A DNA stretch of 64,000 nucleotides from Metabacillus mangrovi (GTDB lineage Bacteria > Bacillota > Bacilli > Bacillales > Bacillaceae). Both the position numbers and the translations under genes were made by a program. The stretch covers positions 55,761 to 119,760 of the forward strand of contig NZ_WMIB01000011.1 in assembly GCF_009711125.1 (NCBI RefSeq), in the 5' to 3' direction. The notes under the pieces were generated by a model that was not told the origin of the DNA, did no database searches, and saw only the letters and a list, made by a program, of their open reading frames with translations. Every line of letters starts with the position of its first letter. Within the stretch, counting starts at the first letter, position 1. This document shows positions 15,676-25,732 of this stretch, piece by piece.

Positions 15676-16968
15676 TTAATTCGCGCGGTACACGCTCCGC
15701 AGCACGTTCGTCTGGGAACGGTCCGGGCCGACGGAGAAGATGGAAAGCGGGATTCCTGTAAGCTGGGAAACGCGCTCGAGATAGTGGCGGGCATTTTCCG
15801 GAAGATCTTCCAGTGTTTTAGCGCCAGTGATATCTTCAGTCCAGCCCGGCAGCTCTTCATATACCGGTTCGCATTCAGCGAGTTCCTTCAGGCTTGCCGG
15901 GAATTGCTCGATGACTTCTCCTCTGTAGCGGTAGGCGACACAGATTTTCAAAGTCTCGATCCCTGTCAGAACGTCGATGGAGTTCAGGGAAAGGTCGGTG
16001 ATTCCGCTGACACGGCGGGCATGGCGGACCACAACGCTGTCAAACCAGCCTACACGGCGCGGACGGCCTGTAGTAGTCCCGTATTCGCGGCCGACCTCAC
16101 GGATTTGGTGGCCGATCTCATTATCCAGCTCTGTCGGGAAAGGACCGTCACCGACACGGGTAGTGTACGCTTTGGATACGCCGACTACGTGGTTGATCTT
16201 CGTCGGGCCGACACCTGAACCGATCGTGACGCCGCCTGCGACAGGGTTGGAAGAGGTAACGAATGGATACGTTCCCTGGTCGATATCGAGCATAACCCCC
16301 TGTGCGCCTTCAAACAGGACGCGGCGTCCTTCGTCGAGTGCATCGTTCAGGACAACGGATGTGTCGCACACATACTTTTTGATCTGCTGGCCATATTCGT
16401 AGTATTCATCAAGAATATCCTCGATTTTAAAGCCTTCCACCTCGTACATTTTTTCGAACAGGCGGTTCTTTTCTTCTAAATTGCGCGCAAGCTTCTCTTC
16501 AAACGATTCACGGTCAAGAAGGTCTGCGATCCGGATGCCGATTCTGGCTGCTTTATCCATGTAGGCAGGTCCGATTCCTTTTTTCGTTGTCCCGATTTTA
16601 TTGGCGCCTTTGCGGTCTTCTTCAACAGCGTCCAATTTCAAGTGATAAGGCAAAATAACGTGTGCGCGGTTGCTGATTCTCAGGTTATCCGTGCTGACTT
16701 CTTTATCATGCAGATAAGCTAGCTCCTGAACGAGCGCCTTCGGATCGACAACCATTCCGTTCCCGATTACACAAATTTTATCTTCATAGAAAATTCCGGA
16801 TGGAATCAGGTGAAGCTTATATGTTACTCCGTTGAACTTGATCGTGTGGCCTGCATTGTTTCCGCCTTGGTAACGGGCGATGACTTCTGCATTTTCTGAA
16901 AGGAAATCGGTGATTTTCCCTTTTCCTTCATCTCCCCACTGAGTACCCACTACAACTGCTGAAGACAT
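15676..16968 (-). CDS. purA: Adenylosuccinate synthetase
   Basis: 430 residues from ATG 16968 (GGAGGT seven bases upstream; the in-frame GTG at 16977 is part of the ribosome site). It uses GTP to join IMP and aspartate, the first committed step to AMP. Visible are [11 protein letters not shown] (GTP loop and catalytic Asp), [42 protein letters not shown] split over the active site, and [11 protein letters not shown]. It stands alone between the regulator of the glucan locus and the GNAT gene. Confidence 0.97.
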   Translation of the reverse strand: MSSAVVVGTQWGDEGKGKITDFLSENAEVIARYQGGNNAGHTIKFNGVTYKLHLIPSGIFYEDKICVIGNGMVVDPKALVQELAYLHDKEVSTDNLRISNRAHVILPYHLKLDAVEEDRKGANKIGTTKKGIGPAYMDKAARIGIRIADLLDRESFEEKLARNLEEKNRLFEKMYEVEGFKIEDILDEYYEYGQQIKKYVCDTSVVLNDALDEGRRVLFEGAQGVMLDIDQGTYPFVTSSNPVAGGVTIGSGVGPTKINHVVGVSKAYTTRVGDGPFPTELDNEIGHQIREVGREYGTTTGRPRRVGWFDSVVVRHARRVSGITDLSLNSIDVLTGIETLKICVAYRYRGEVIEQFPASLKELAECEPVYEELPGWTEDITGAKTLEDLPENARHYLERVSQLTGIPLSIFSVGPDRSQTNVLRSVYRAN

Positions 16969-17255
16969 GTACTGCACCTCCGAATACTATTTAAACGTAC
17001 GATTTATTGAAGTTTATATATACTAAATCCATCCAATATTGTACCAATCGGAAAGAGGAGTTGTCAAATCATTTCCCGAACATTTAAGGAGGACTAAAGT
17101 CATTTCGTTCGTAAAACGGCCGATACAAAGATTCCTTTCACCGTTTGATTTTTATCTCTGGTAAAATAGGCTGTTGCTCTCAGCTCGGTGTCTCACGCCT
17201 TCCGCTCCAAAAATCACAGCCCTATGCTTTAACACATTCTTTTTAAAAAAAGCTC
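16969..17255. other. Intergenic region upstream of purA and the LacI gene; no gene seen
   Basis: About 290 bases without an open frame of note. A weak purA promoter may be present (TTGGTA about 18 bases before GTATAT on the minus strand, near 17020-17050). I see no riboswitch-like structure or PurR box that I would defend. Confidence 0.5.
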
Positions 17256-17284
17256 TTGCCTAATCGATGGCATCGACTTATAAT
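17256..17284 (+). promoter_or_regulatory. Sigma-A promoter of the LacI-family regulator gene
   Basis: TTGCCT is followed after exactly 17 bases by TATAAT. The operator at 17294-17307 lies at about +3 to +16, which fits autorepression. Confidence 0.8.
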
Positions 17285-17293
17285 TCAACTTAA

Positions 17294-17307
17294 CGAAAGC
17301 GCTTTCG
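17294..17307. promoter_or_regulatory. LacI-type operator 1
   Basis: CGAAAGCGCTTTCG is a perfect 14-base palindrome just downstream of the regulator promoter. Two near-identical sites (CGAAACCGCTTTCG) precede the transporter operon, so this is most likely the regulator's own site; a role for CcpA cannot be excluded because cre sites look alike. Confidence 0.75.
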
Positions 17308-17323
17308 ATAAGAGGAGATTTCA

Positions 17324-18334
17324 ATGGCTACAATTTATGACGTTGCAAAGAAAGCTGGTGTTTCGAGCACCACCGTTTCAAAAGCTTTGAACAATTATCC
17401 GGATGTAAGTGAGAAAACCAAGAATGTGATTTTGACGGTTGCTGCAGAGATGGGCTATCTGCCGAATTCTCATGCCCAGTCCCTTTCCACAAAGAAAACC
17501 TGGTCGGTCGGCGTGATGTTTACAGAAGACAACGGTGTCGGGATGAAGCATCCATTCTTTAATGCCGTCATTGAGAGCTTCCGTAAGCATGCTGAAAATG
17601 AAGGCTATGATCTTGTTTTCCCGTCACGAAATTTAAGAAACCGCAACACAAGCTACCTGGAGTATTTTCAGTATCGCGGAGTAGACGGCATCATTATTAT
17701 CTGCTCGGATCAGAATGACCCGTTCGTCCTTGAAGTCCTAGACAGCTCCATTCCCATTGTAGTGATCGATATGGACAAGGTAAACAGCAGCGTGGTTCAT
17801 TCAGATAATGTGACAGGCGGAGAAAAGGCAGTCGAGTATTTGCTGTCACTCGGACACAGGAAGATCGCCCATATCTCCGGCGCGCCGGACACTTTTTCCG
17901 GAAGTGCGAGAATTCAAGGCTACCGGAATGCGATGAGTAGGGCGCAGCTTGAGATCCCAGAGGATTATCTCGTGGATGGCGGCATGTTTTCGGTTCGTGA
18001 AGGACAGGAAGCCATGGAGAAACTGCTGACACTGCCGGACCGGCCTACAGCTGTTTTTGCTGCCGGGGACCTGCTGGCAATTGGCGCAATGGAAGCCATT
18101 AAAAAAGCGGGGCTTACGGTTCCGGAAGATATCTCCGTTATCGGCTTCGATGATATTGAGATGGCGGAATTTTTATCCCCCAAGCTAACTACGGTTAAGC
18201 AGGATACCGATGAGATCGGAAAGCAGGCCGTTCACCTGCTTGTCAATCAAATGAACCAGAAAAAAAAGTCCCTAATGAGTGAGATGGTCCCTGTCACGTT
18301 AATCGAACGGGAGTCCTGTAAAAAGCTTCGCTGA
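17324..18334 (+). CDS. LacI-family regulator of the beta-glucan locus
   Basis: 336 residues. The N-terminal helix-turn-helix and hinge ([20 protein letters not shown]) are followed by a periplasmic-binding-like sensor domain with the [14 protein letters not shown] and [18 protein letters not shown] segments. It would repress its own gene and the downstream importer until a sugar, probably a beta-1,3- or mixed-linkage gluco-oligosaccharide, binds; that ligand is inferred from the GH1 and GH16 genes. Its terminator overlaps the first operator of the transporter operon. Confidence 0.92.
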   Translation: MATIYDVAKKAGVSSTTVSKALNNYPDVSEKTKNVILTVAAEMGYLPNSHAQSLSTKKTWSVGVMFTEDNGVGMKHPFFNAVIESFRKHAENEGYDLVFPSRNLRNRNTSYLEYFQYRGVDGIIIICSDQNDPFVLEVLDSSIPIVVIDMDKVNSSVVHSDNVTGGEKAVEYLLSLGHRKIAHISGAPDTFSGSARIQGYRNAMSRAQLEIPEDYLVDGGMFSVREGQEAMEKLLTLPDRPTAVFAAGDLLAIGAMEAIKKAGLTVPEDISVIGFDDIEMAEFLSPKLTTVKQDTDEIGKQAVHLLVNQMNQKKKSLMSEMVPVTLIERESCKKLR

Positions 18335-18343
18335 TTTTTTTTT

Positions 18344-18390
18344 ACCGGAAATCGAAACCGCTTTCGAATAAGCGGCTTCCTTTTTACCTA
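18344..18390 (+). terminator. Terminator of the LacI gene overlapping an operator
   Basis: GAAACCGCTT, a 6-base loop and AAGCGGCTTC form a 10-pair stem with one mismatch, followed by CTTTTT. The 5' arm is part of the palindrome CGAAACCGCTTTCG at 18353-18366, so the same bases could serve as operator DNA and terminator RNA. Confidence 0.6.
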
Positions 18391-18427
18391 ATAAAGTAAT
18401 CGCTTTCAGAATTTTTTTGCAGCAAAT

Positions 18428-18441
18428 CGAAACCGCTTTCG
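18428..18441. promoter_or_regulatory. LacI-type operator 3 upstream of the importer genes
   Basis: CGAAACCGCTTTCG, identical to the site at 18353-18366 and one base different from that at 17294-17307. It lies 39 bases before the binding-protein ATG. The promoter itself is not clear; TTGCAG at 18418-18423 could be a -35. Confidence 0.72.
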
Positions 18442-18479
18442 GTTAAAAACCGATTTATAAAAAAAAGGAGTGTACATAC

Positions 18480-19793
18480 ATGAGAAAAACGGCAAGTTTG
18501 CTATTATCCCTTGTTTTATTGTTTGGAATTCTCGCAGGCTGTTCCGGAGCGGACAGTGCAAGCAACGGAAAAGGCGGCGGTGACATCGATTTAAGAGTCT
18601 GGTCGTTTACCGATGAGCTGAAAAAACCGATTACGAAATTTGAAGAAAAGAACGGCGTAAAGGTTGAACTGACAATTGTTCCGATCGCGGATTACCCGAC
18701 AAAGCTGAAGCCTGTCCTTGAGAGCGGCGTTGGCGCGCCGGATGTGTTTACCGGAGAGCTTGCTTTCATTAAACAGTGGGTGGATGCCGGATACTGGGAA
18801 GATCTCTCCAAGGCTCCTTACAATGCAGAGGAGCTGGCCGACAAGTACACACCTTACGTATTTGACATGGGGAAAGATAAAGATGGAAAAGTGAGAGCTC
18901 TTTCCTGGCAGACCACTCCAGGGGGCGTTTATTACAAGCGCAGCATGGCAAAAGAAGTGCTCGGCACGGATGATCCGGCTGAAGTAGGAAAAATGATGGG
19001 GTCAATGGATTCCGTTTTTGAAGTGGCTGAAAAGATGAAAGCAAAAGGCTACAAAATGTTCCCGGATGAAGGAGCGATCCGCTGGTTTGCTCAAGGGAAT
19101 GAACCGGAGCCGTGGGTGAATGAGAAGAACGAACTGAAGCTGACAGACCGTAAAATCGAGTTTATGGATTATGCGAAACAACTGAAGGAGAACGGCTATA
19201 CAGCGAATGCTGCCGAATGGTCTCCTGCCTGGTTCGAGTCCATGGATAAAGCAGTAAAAGTTATAGAAGGCGGCAAATCTACTGATACGAAGGTCTTCTC
19301 CTATGTTCTCCCTACTTGGGGCCTACACAGTGTTCTAAAAGCCAATGTGAAAGATTCAGTGGGTGACTGGGCAGTAACGAGCGGACCAAGCCCGTATTTC
19401 TGGGGCGGTTCATGGCTCGGGGTATACAGCAAATCGAAAAACAAAGAGCTTGCTTACGATTTTGTAAAGCTGATGACACAGGATCAGGAATTCCTGAAGG
19501 ACTGGGCGAAAGAAACGGGTGATGTTCTGTCCTATCTTCCGGTAACAGAAGAGATCAAAGGAGATTTCAAGGATGAATTCCTTGGCGGGCAAAACAACTA
19601 TCAATTCTTCCTTGAGCAGTCTGAGCAGATTAAACCGGGGATTGTCACGAAGTATGATCAGCAGCTGGACACTTTGTACGGAAATGCGGTGAAGCAATTC
19701 TCCGATGGAAAGAAATCGAAGGAAGATGCAATCCAGGAGTTCTATATGAAAGCCAAAAATGCGTATCCGGATTTAACAGTCCCAGCTAAGTAA
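18480..19793 (+). CDS. Sugar ABC transporter substrate-binding lipoprotein
   Basis: 437 residues. A lipoprotein signal peptide ends in LFGILAGC, with the cysteine lipidated and anchored outside the membrane. The remainder is a family-1 solute-binding protein (LRVWSFTDELKKPITKFEEKNGVKVE; FTGELAFIKQWVDAGY). It is the first gene of the importer operon with two permeases, the GH1 enzyme and the GH16 enzyme, so beta-gluco-oligosaccharides released by GH16 are the likely ligands. A 60-base gap separates it from the next gene. Confidence 0.92.
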   Translation: MRKTASLLLSLVLLFGILAGCSGADSASNGKGGGDIDLRVWSFTDELKKPITKFEEKNGVKVELTIVPIADYPTKLKPVLESGVGAPDVFTGELAFIKQWVDAGYWEDLSKAPYNAEELADKYTPYVFDMGKDKDGKVRALSWQTTPGGVYYKRSMAKEVLGTDDPAEVGKMMGSMDSVFEVAEKMKAKGYKMFPDEGAIRWFAQGNEPEPWVNEKNELKLTDRKIEFMDYAKQLKENGYTANAAEWSPAWFESMDKAVKVIEGGKSTDTKVFSYVLPTWGLHSVLKANVKDSVGDWAVTSGPSPYFWGGSWLGVYSKSKNKELAYDFVKLMTQDQEFLKDWAKETGDVLSYLPVTEEIKGDFKDEFLGGQNNYQFFLEQSEQIKPGIVTKYDQQLDTLYGNAVKQFSDGKKSKEDAIQEFYMKAKNAYPDLTVPAK

Positions 19794-19853
19794 GCATCCC
19801 ACGTGCGGTGTGATTTCCTTGCACCGCACACTTTTTGAAAGAGAGGTAAACAG

Positions 19854-20762
19854 GTGAAAAATTTAAATCGGTATGGATACTTTTTTATCGCCCCATTCTG
19901 GATCATCTTCTTGGTGTTTAGCATTTATCCTGTTGCGTTAACCTTCTATTACAGTTTTACGAATTATACCGGCAGCGGTACGGCTGAGGTTGTCGGGCTG
20001 ACAAACTACACGCGTCTTCTGACCGATTCCTTTTTTCTGCAGGCTTTTGTGAATACGCTGAAGATCTGGGGCATCAATTTTGCCTTGCAGATGGGCTTGG
20101 CGCTGATTCTCGCTGCTGTATTTTCGGATATGAGAATGAAGTTGAAGGGCCAGTCGTTCTTCCGGGCGATTTTCTACCTTCCTAACTTGATCACGGTGAG
20201 TTCTGTTGCGCTGCTGTTTGGGATTTTGCTTGATTGGCAGCATGGCTCTCTCAACATCGTTCTGATGAATCTCGGGCTGATCGCTGAGCCGATCAATTGG
20301 CTGAATGAGCCGGCGGCGGCACAGATCTCTGTATCACTTATTCTGACATGGATGTGGTTCGGCCACTCCTTCATCATCATCATCATGGCGGGCATTTCCG
20401 GCATTTCGAAGGATTACTTCGAAGCAGCGCTCATTGACGGGGCAAACCGCTGGCAGACGCTGACCAGCATTACTCTTCCCCTGCTGAAGCCGATCCTTCT
20501 TTATATCATGATCACTTCGCTCATTGGAGGCCTCCAGTTATTTGACCTTCCTATGCTTCTTACGGATGGGATCGGTTCACCGGATGGATCGCTCAATACG
20601 ATGGTGCTGTATTTGTACAACCAGGCCTTTAAATACAACAATTACGGCTATGCATCCGCAGTTGCATACGGATTGTTCCTGATTACCGTCCTTTTCTCCG
20701 CCGTTGTTTTCAAATCGATGTACAGCAACGGGAAAAAACAAGCAAGGCAGGTGCAGACATGA
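19854..20762 (+). CDS. Sugar ABC transporter permease (MalF/MsmF type)
   Basis: 302 residues starting at GTG 19854 with GAGAGG about 9 bases upstream. It has six membrane helices and the EAALIDGANRWQTLTSITLPLLKP loop that contacts the ATPase (the EAA motif). No ATPase gene is present in this locus, so a shared ATPase such as MsmX elsewhere in the genome is expected. The stop overlaps the start of the next permease by four bases (ATGA). Confidence 0.92.
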   Translation: MKNLNRYGYFFIAPFWIIFLVFSIYPVALTFYYSFTNYTGSGTAEVVGLTNYTRLLTDSFFLQAFVNTLKIWGINFALQMGLALILAAVFSDMRMKLKGQSFFRAIFYLPNLITVSSVALLFGILLDWQHGSLNIVLMNLGLIAEPINWLNEPAAAQISVSLILTWMWFGHSFIIIIMAGISGISKDYFEAALIDGANRWQTLTSITLPLLKPILLYIMITSLIGGLQLFDLPMLLTDGIGSPDGSLNTMVLYLYNQAFKYNNYGYASAVAYGLFLITVLFSAVVFKSMYSNGKKQARQVQT

Positions 20763-21661
20763 TTTCAAGTCCGCAAACGAAACCGTATGCTCCAACTGAA
20801 ATTGAACCGAGACCGCTCGCGGCTGAACCGAAAAAAGGAAAAGACCGGCTTATCAAAATCGTTCTGTACGTCGGAATGACGCTGCTTGCGATCGCATGCT
20901 TTATCCCTTTTCTGATGATGCTCATCAATGCAACCCGTTCAAACGAAGCGATCCTGACCGGATTCACCCTCGTACCCGGTAACGCATTAGTGGAAAACTA
21001 TCAGACGATGATGAGCTACGTAAATGTATGGACAGGGTTTAAAAACAGTCTATTCATTTCCGTTCTTGTGACCTTGCTGACGGGCTATTTCTCAGCACTG
21101 ACCGCGTATGGATTTGCCTTTTATCACTTCAAAATGAAGAACTTCCTTTTTGTGTTCATGCTTGTGATGATGATGGTTCCCGGACAGCTGGGACTCATCG
21201 GATTCTATGAGCTTTCGAAAACGCTCGGTATCCTGGATACGTACATCCCGCTCATTCTGCCGGCGATTGCGAGTCCGTTTGTCGTCTTCTTTTTGAGACA
21301 GTACATCCTGACGACGCTGCATCCGAGTTTGATCGAGGCCGCGAGAATCGACGGGGCGGGTGAATTCAAGATATTCCATATCGTCGCCCTTCCAATCATG
21401 ATGCCGGCGATTGCAACGATGTCGATCTTCACCTTCATCGGATCATGGAATAACTACATTATGCCGCTCGTTCTGATTTTCTCACCGGAAAAGTATACAC
21501 TGCCTGTCTTAATGGGCTTCCTGAAAGGATCGCAGGTCGCCCAGAACTTAGGGTCGATGTACCTCGGGATCGCCATTTCCGTCGTACCGATCATGATCGC
21601 GTTTCTCTTCCTGTCCAAATACATTATCAACAGCATTTCTGCTGGAGCCATCAAAGAATAG
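20759..21661 (+). CDS. Sugar ABC transporter permease (MalG/MsmG type)
   Basis: 300 residues with six membrane helices and an EAA loop (EAARIDGAGEFKIFHIVALPIMMP). The N-terminus has a 25-residue cytoplasmic extension rich in proline and charged residues. It pairs with the preceding permease to form the channel. GH1 follows 14 bases later. Confidence 0.92.
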   Translation: MISSPQTKPYAPTEIEPRPLAAEPKKGKDRLIKIVLYVGMTLLAIACFIPFLMMLINATRSNEAILTGFTLVPGNALVENYQTMMSYVNVWTGFKNSLFISVLVTLLTGYFSALTAYGFAFYHFKMKNFLFVFMLVMMMVPGQLGLIGFYELSKTLGILDTYIPLILPAIASPFVVFFLRQYILTTLHPSLIEAARIDGAGEFKIFHIVALPIMMPAIATMSIFTFIGSWNNYIMPLVLIFSPEKYTLPVLMGFLKGSQVAQNLGSMYLGIAISVVPIMIAFLFLSKYIINSISAGAIKE

Positions 21662-21675
21662 AGGAGTAGATTGAG

Positions 21676-23022
21676 ATGAATTTTTCGAGAGATTTTGTTT
21701 TCGGCACGGCAACATCCTCCTATCAAATTGAAGGAGCCCACAACGAAGGCGGAAGGACCCCTTCCATCTGGGACACGTTCTGCGCGACCCCAGGCAAGGT
21801 ATATGAACAGCACAACGGAGACAATGCATGCGACCATTACCACCGCTTCGAGGAGGACATCCAGACGCTGAAAAAGCTAGGTGTGGACGCGTACCGCTTT
21901 TCGATCGCCTGGCCGCGGATTTTTCCGGAAAAAGGCCGGTACAACCCGGAAGGCATGGCATTTTATAAAAACCTGGCGAAACGTCTTCGCGAGGAAGGAA
22001 TCAAGCCGGCCGTCACCCTTTATCATTGGGATCTGCCGATGTGGGCACATGAAGAAGGCGGCTGGATCAGCCGTGAGTCGGTCGAGTGGTTTAAGGACTA
22101 CGCAAGAACGTGCTTTACTGAGCTTGATTCTCTCGTAGACTCCTGGATCACGCACAATGAACCTTGGTGTGCAGGCTTTCTTGGCTACCATCAGGGTGTA
22201 CATGCACCGGGCCATACGAATATGGAAGAGGCCGTCAAGGCGGTTCATCATATGCTTCTTTCCCACGGGGAAGCGGTTAGCATGCTGAAAACGGAATTTT
22301 CATCCTCCACACCGATCGGCATCACGCTGAATCTGTCTCCAATCTATGCAAAATCTGATTCTGCAAACGATCAGCTGGCAGCGAACAATGCAGACGGGTA
22401 TTCAAACCGCTGGTTCCTGGATCCGGTTTTTAAAGGGACCTATCCGGCAGACATGATGAACCTGTTCTCTAAATACGTTCATTCCTATGATTTTATTAAA
22501 GAAGGGGACATGGAGACCATCTCGGTTCCTTGCGATTTCTTCGGAATCAACTATTACAGCCGTGCCATCGTTGAATTCAGCGCAGCACAGGATTTCATGA
22601 GCAAGGGGGCTTTCTCCGACTATGAGAAAACCGGAATGGGCTGGGACATTGCACCGGACGAGTTCAAAGACCTGATCATCCGGCTGCGGAACGAATATAC
22701 TGACCTGCCAATCTACATAACGGAGAATGGTGCGGCCTATGATGATGAGGTCGTGAACGGGAAAGTGCACGATGTGCTCCGGACGCGCTACATTGAACAG
22801 CACATTCAGGCTGTGTCCGATTTGAATGACCTCGGCATGAACATTCAAGGCTATTACCTGTGGTCCCTTCTCGACAACTTTGAATGGAGCTTCGGCTATG
22901 ACAAGCGTTTTGGCATGATTTACGTAGATTTTGACACCCAGGAACGCATCTGGAAGGACAGCGCATACCGTTACGCGGAGATCATTAAGCAGAGAGAGGC
23001 CTCTTTGCAGATTGGCTCCTGA
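21676..23022 (+). CDS. Intracellular GH1 beta-glucosidase
   Basis: 448 residues. The acid/base E162 lies in THNEPWCAG and the nucleophile E350 in YITENGAAY; the N-terminal DFVFGTATSSYQIEGA is the GH1 signature. There is no signal peptide. The C-terminal NFEWSFGYDKRFG is the form found in enzymes for free beta-glucosides rather than 6-phospho-beta-glucosides, which fits ABC rather than PTS uptake. It would split imported oligosaccharides to glucose. Confidence 0.94.
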   Translation: MNFSRDFVFGTATSSYQIEGAHNEGGRTPSIWDTFCATPGKVYEQHNGDNACDHYHRFEEDIQTLKKLGVDAYRFSIAWPRIFPEKGRYNPEGMAFYKNLAKRLREEGIKPAVTLYHWDLPMWAHEEGGWISRESVEWFKDYARTCFTELDSLVDSWITHNEPWCAGFLGYHQGVHAPGHTNMEEAVKAVHHMLLSHGEAVSMLKTEFSSSTPIGITLNLSPIYAKSDSANDQLAANNADGYSNRWFLDPVFKGTYPADMMNLFSKYVHSYDFIKEGDMETISVPCDFFGINYYSRAIVEFSAAQDFMSKGAFSDYEKTGMGWDIAPDEFKDLIIRLRNEYTDLPIYITENGAAYDDEVVNGKVHDVLRTRYIEQHIQAVSDLNDLGMNIQGYYLWSLLDNFEWSFGYDKRFGMIYVDFDTQERIWKDSAYRYAEIIKQREASLQIGS

Positions 23023-23062
23023 TTCAGCCCGCCTTTTGAAAACCATTGTGGGAGGTTAAAAG

Positions 23063-25630
23063 ATGCGTAAATTCACAGGGATGATGATTTCCTGTATGCT
23101 GATCGCCGGATTAACAGGGCCTGCGGAAGCAGCCGGCAGTAAAAAAGAGATTCCGTTCCATCCGGTTGCCATTAAAGGAGAGGTGCACGGGACAGCCAAG
23201 CTGATTATCCCGATGCCGAAATCCCACCATATCGGAGTCAAGGTTTCAAATGAACCGTTTGGAAAAGTAAAACCGGGAGACGTTATGCCTAAGGACCGGA
23301 CCGTTACAAATCCGTACCGCTCCGGCTCGGACCTCACGGGTGTGGATTCCCGAATCAACAAATATGCCGGTGTTTACTTGCTGGACTCTGCTGACCGGAT
23401 TGTCGATTTCGAGCAGATCACCCTGAAAGAAAACCAGATTCAAAAGGAAGACTGGAACCTGATATGGCAGGATGAATTCACAGGAGCCTCCATAGATGAG
23501 GGCAAGTGGAATTTTATCCAGGGAGGCGGAGGCTACGGGAACAATGAACTTCAAAACTACACGAATCGTTCCAAAAACGCCCGTGTAGAGGATGGATCGC
23601 TTGTTATTGAAGCCCATAAGGAGCCTCTCGGGGGCAATGACTACACCTCTGCAAAATTAACCACACAGAATAAAGGCGACTGGACATACGGCCGCTATGA
23701 AATCCGTGCGAAGCTGCCGAAGGGGCAGGGAATCTGGCCGGCAATCTGGATGATGCCGACAGACTATGATCTCTACTCCGGCTGGCCGGCTTCCGGTGAA
23801 ATCGACATTATGGAACTGCTCGGGCACGCTCCAAATGAGGTGCATGGGACGCTCCATTATGGTCTGCCGTGGAAAAACACAGGTGAAGTGTACCGTCTTC
23901 CGCAAGGTGCGAAGGATTTTTCTGAAGACTACCACACCTTCTCGATTGACTGGGAGCCCGGTGAGTTCAGGTGGTATGTAGACGGCGTCCTTTATGCGAA
24001 GCAAAATGACTGGTACAGCAAAAATGCAAATGCTGCTGCACCGTATACGTACCCGGCTCCATTTGACAGGGATTTCTTCCTTCAGCTGAATCTGGCCGTC
24101 GGCGGAAACTGGCCCGGTTATCCGGACAGCACGACCCAATTCCCGAACCGGATGCTTGTCGATTATGTAAGAGTGTATGAACTGGACGGAGAGTACCGCG
24201 AGGCCGGGGACAGACCCGCTGCAAAAGAGGTCACCGCGGATCTCCGTCCCCCGCTTGCCGACGGAAACTATGTGTACAACGGGGAGTTTGAGGCCGGCCT
24301 CACGGACTGGAAGTTCCAGCCGTTTGAGCCTTCCACCCTGTTTGGAGGCGAAGGAACGGCAGAACAGGTGAATGGCGAAGCCAAAATCAGCATCACAAAG
24401 CCTGGTGATGCGGTGCATGCTGTTCAATTCGTACAGCCGAATCTGCCGGTTGAAAAGGGAGAGCGCTACAGACTGACCCTTGATGCCCGCTCGGATGGCC
24501 CTCGTGCGGCTGGAATCAATATCTCAGGACCGGAACGCAGCTATGCGAGATATTTGTCCGATCAGACACTTTCCCTGACGGACAGCATGCAATCCTTCAG
24601 CTATGAATTTGATATGGAAAGTGAAACAGATCCGCATGCCCGTCTGGAATTCAACCTGGGCCAGAGCTCGGACCGTCCGGTTTGGATTGACCATGTAAAA
24701 CTCGTGAAACTTCCAAAGGATCCGAACGCACCGAAAAAAGTGCTTCCCGATGGAAACTACATTTACAACGGAACGTTTGATCAGGGCACGGCCCGGATGG
24801 AATTCTGGGACCTCTCAGCCGATAAAGGCTCCAAGGCTTCAGCTTCTGTAGGCGAAGCGGTCGCTGAGCGAAAGCTTCACGTGGACATCAAAAAGACAGG
24901 AAGCTACGGGGAGGCCATCCGCTTAAGCCAGAGCAAGCTGAACCTTGAAAAAGAGGCCGCTTATCTCCTGACCTTTGACGCGAAGGCAGAGGCCGTACGC
25001 CAACTCGGATTCCAGGTAACCAATGAAAACCGCTCCGCCTTTTATACGAAAACCGAACAAATCGCGCTGACCAAGGAAATGCAGTCCTACCAGTTGCTCG
25101 TCCAGCCTTCAGAGAGCAACCCGAACAGTGTGATCGAGTTCCTGTTAGGCGGAAACCGGGCAGGGGTCACCATCGATAACATCCGGATGAAGCGCCTCGC
25201 CAAGCCCGCTGTTCTGGATGCTGCGAATAAACGAATCGAAGCGGAAAGCTATCAGGACATGTTCGGCGTCCAAAGCGGCGGTACGAGCGTCGGGTGGATC
25301 GATACAGGTGACTGGATGCAATACGCTGTAGATGTTAAGGAAGCTGGCGACTATAAGGTGGCCTTTGCCGCTGCATCCGGAAGGGACGGCGGAACGTTCA
25401 CCCTCCTTACCAAAGCAGGAAATCAGTTCACCGGAGACCTTCCCCCAGGGGAAATTAAACCGGAACAGGCAGATGCCCGCTCAGAGGCAGCCATCCCCCA
25501 GACTGGCGGATGGGATACGTGGAAAACCTTCGAAACGAGCATCCGCCTGGAAAAAGGCATCCAAACACTGCAGGTCTACGCACCGAATGCGAATCTGGAC
25601 TGGATGGAATTCACTAAAACAGGAAATTGA
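23063..25630 (+). CDS. Secreted GH16 endo-beta-1,3(1,4)-glucanase with CBM4_9 and CBM6 modules
   Basis: 855 residues: signal peptide to about residue 24; an N-terminal module of unknown type (25-128); a GH16 catalytic domain (about 131-374) with catalytic E246, D248 and E251 in SGEIDIMELLG; two CBM4_9-type modules (about 400-555 and 565-715, each opening with N-Y-V/I-Y-N-G); and a CBM6 at the C-terminus (about 720-853; RIEAESYQDM, WIDTGDWMQYAVD, LDWMEF). It should cut laminarin- or lichenan-like glucans outside the cell. It is the last gene of the operon, followed by a strong terminator. Confidence 0.94.
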   Translation: MRKFTGMMISCMLIAGLTGPAEAAGSKKEIPFHPVAIKGEVHGTAKLIIPMPKSHHIGVKVSNEPFGKVKPGDVMPKDRTVTNPYRSGSDLTGVDSRINKYAGVYLLDSADRIVDFEQITLKENQIQKEDWNLIWQDEFTGASIDEGKWNFIQGGGGYGNNELQNYTNRSKNARVEDGSLVIEAHKEPLGGNDYTSAKLTTQNKGDWTYGRYEIRAKLPKGQGIWPAIWMMPTDYDLYSGWPASGEIDIMELLGHAPNEVHGTLHYGLPWKNTGEVYRLPQGAKDFSEDYHTFSIDWEPGEFRWYVDGVLYAKQNDWYSKNANAAAPYTYPAPFDRDFFLQLNLAVGGNWPGYPDSTTQFPNRMLVDYVRVYELDGEYREAGDRPAAKEVTADLRPPLADGNYVYNGEFEAGLTDWKFQPFEPSTLFGGEGTAEQVNGEAKISITKPGDAVHAVQFVQPNLPVEKGERYRLTLDARSDGPRAAGINISGPERSYARYLSDQTLSLTDSMQSFSYEFDMESETDPHARLEFNLGQSSDRPVWIDHVKLVKLPKDPNAPKKVLPDGNYIYNGTFDQGTARMEFWDLSADKGSKASASVGEAVAERKLHVDIKKTGSYGEAIRLSQSKLNLEKEAAYLLTFDAKAEAVRQLGFQVTNENRSAFYTKTEQIALTKEMQSYQLLVQPSESNPNSVIEFLLGGNRAGVTIDNIRMKRLAKPAVLDAANKRIEAESYQDMFGVQSGGTSVGWIDTGDWMQYAVDVKEAGDYKVAFAAASGRDGGTFTLLTKAGNQFTGDLPPGEIKPEQADARSEAAIPQTGGWDTWKTFETSIRLEKGIQTLQVYAPNANLDWMEFTKTGN

Positions 25631-25635
25631 AATCA

Positions 25636-25664
25636 ACCCCGCTCTTTATGGAGCGGGGTTTTTT
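25636..25664 (+). terminator. Terminator of the glucan operon
   Basis: CCCCGCTC-TTTAT-GGAGCGGGG is followed by six T, directly after the GH16 stop. Confidence 0.92.
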
Positions 25665-25732
25665 CATGTAAAATTGCTCAGAAATACAAATAAATGGGTA
25701 TATGTGTCATGTAAAAGAAAGGAGGAGATCAC

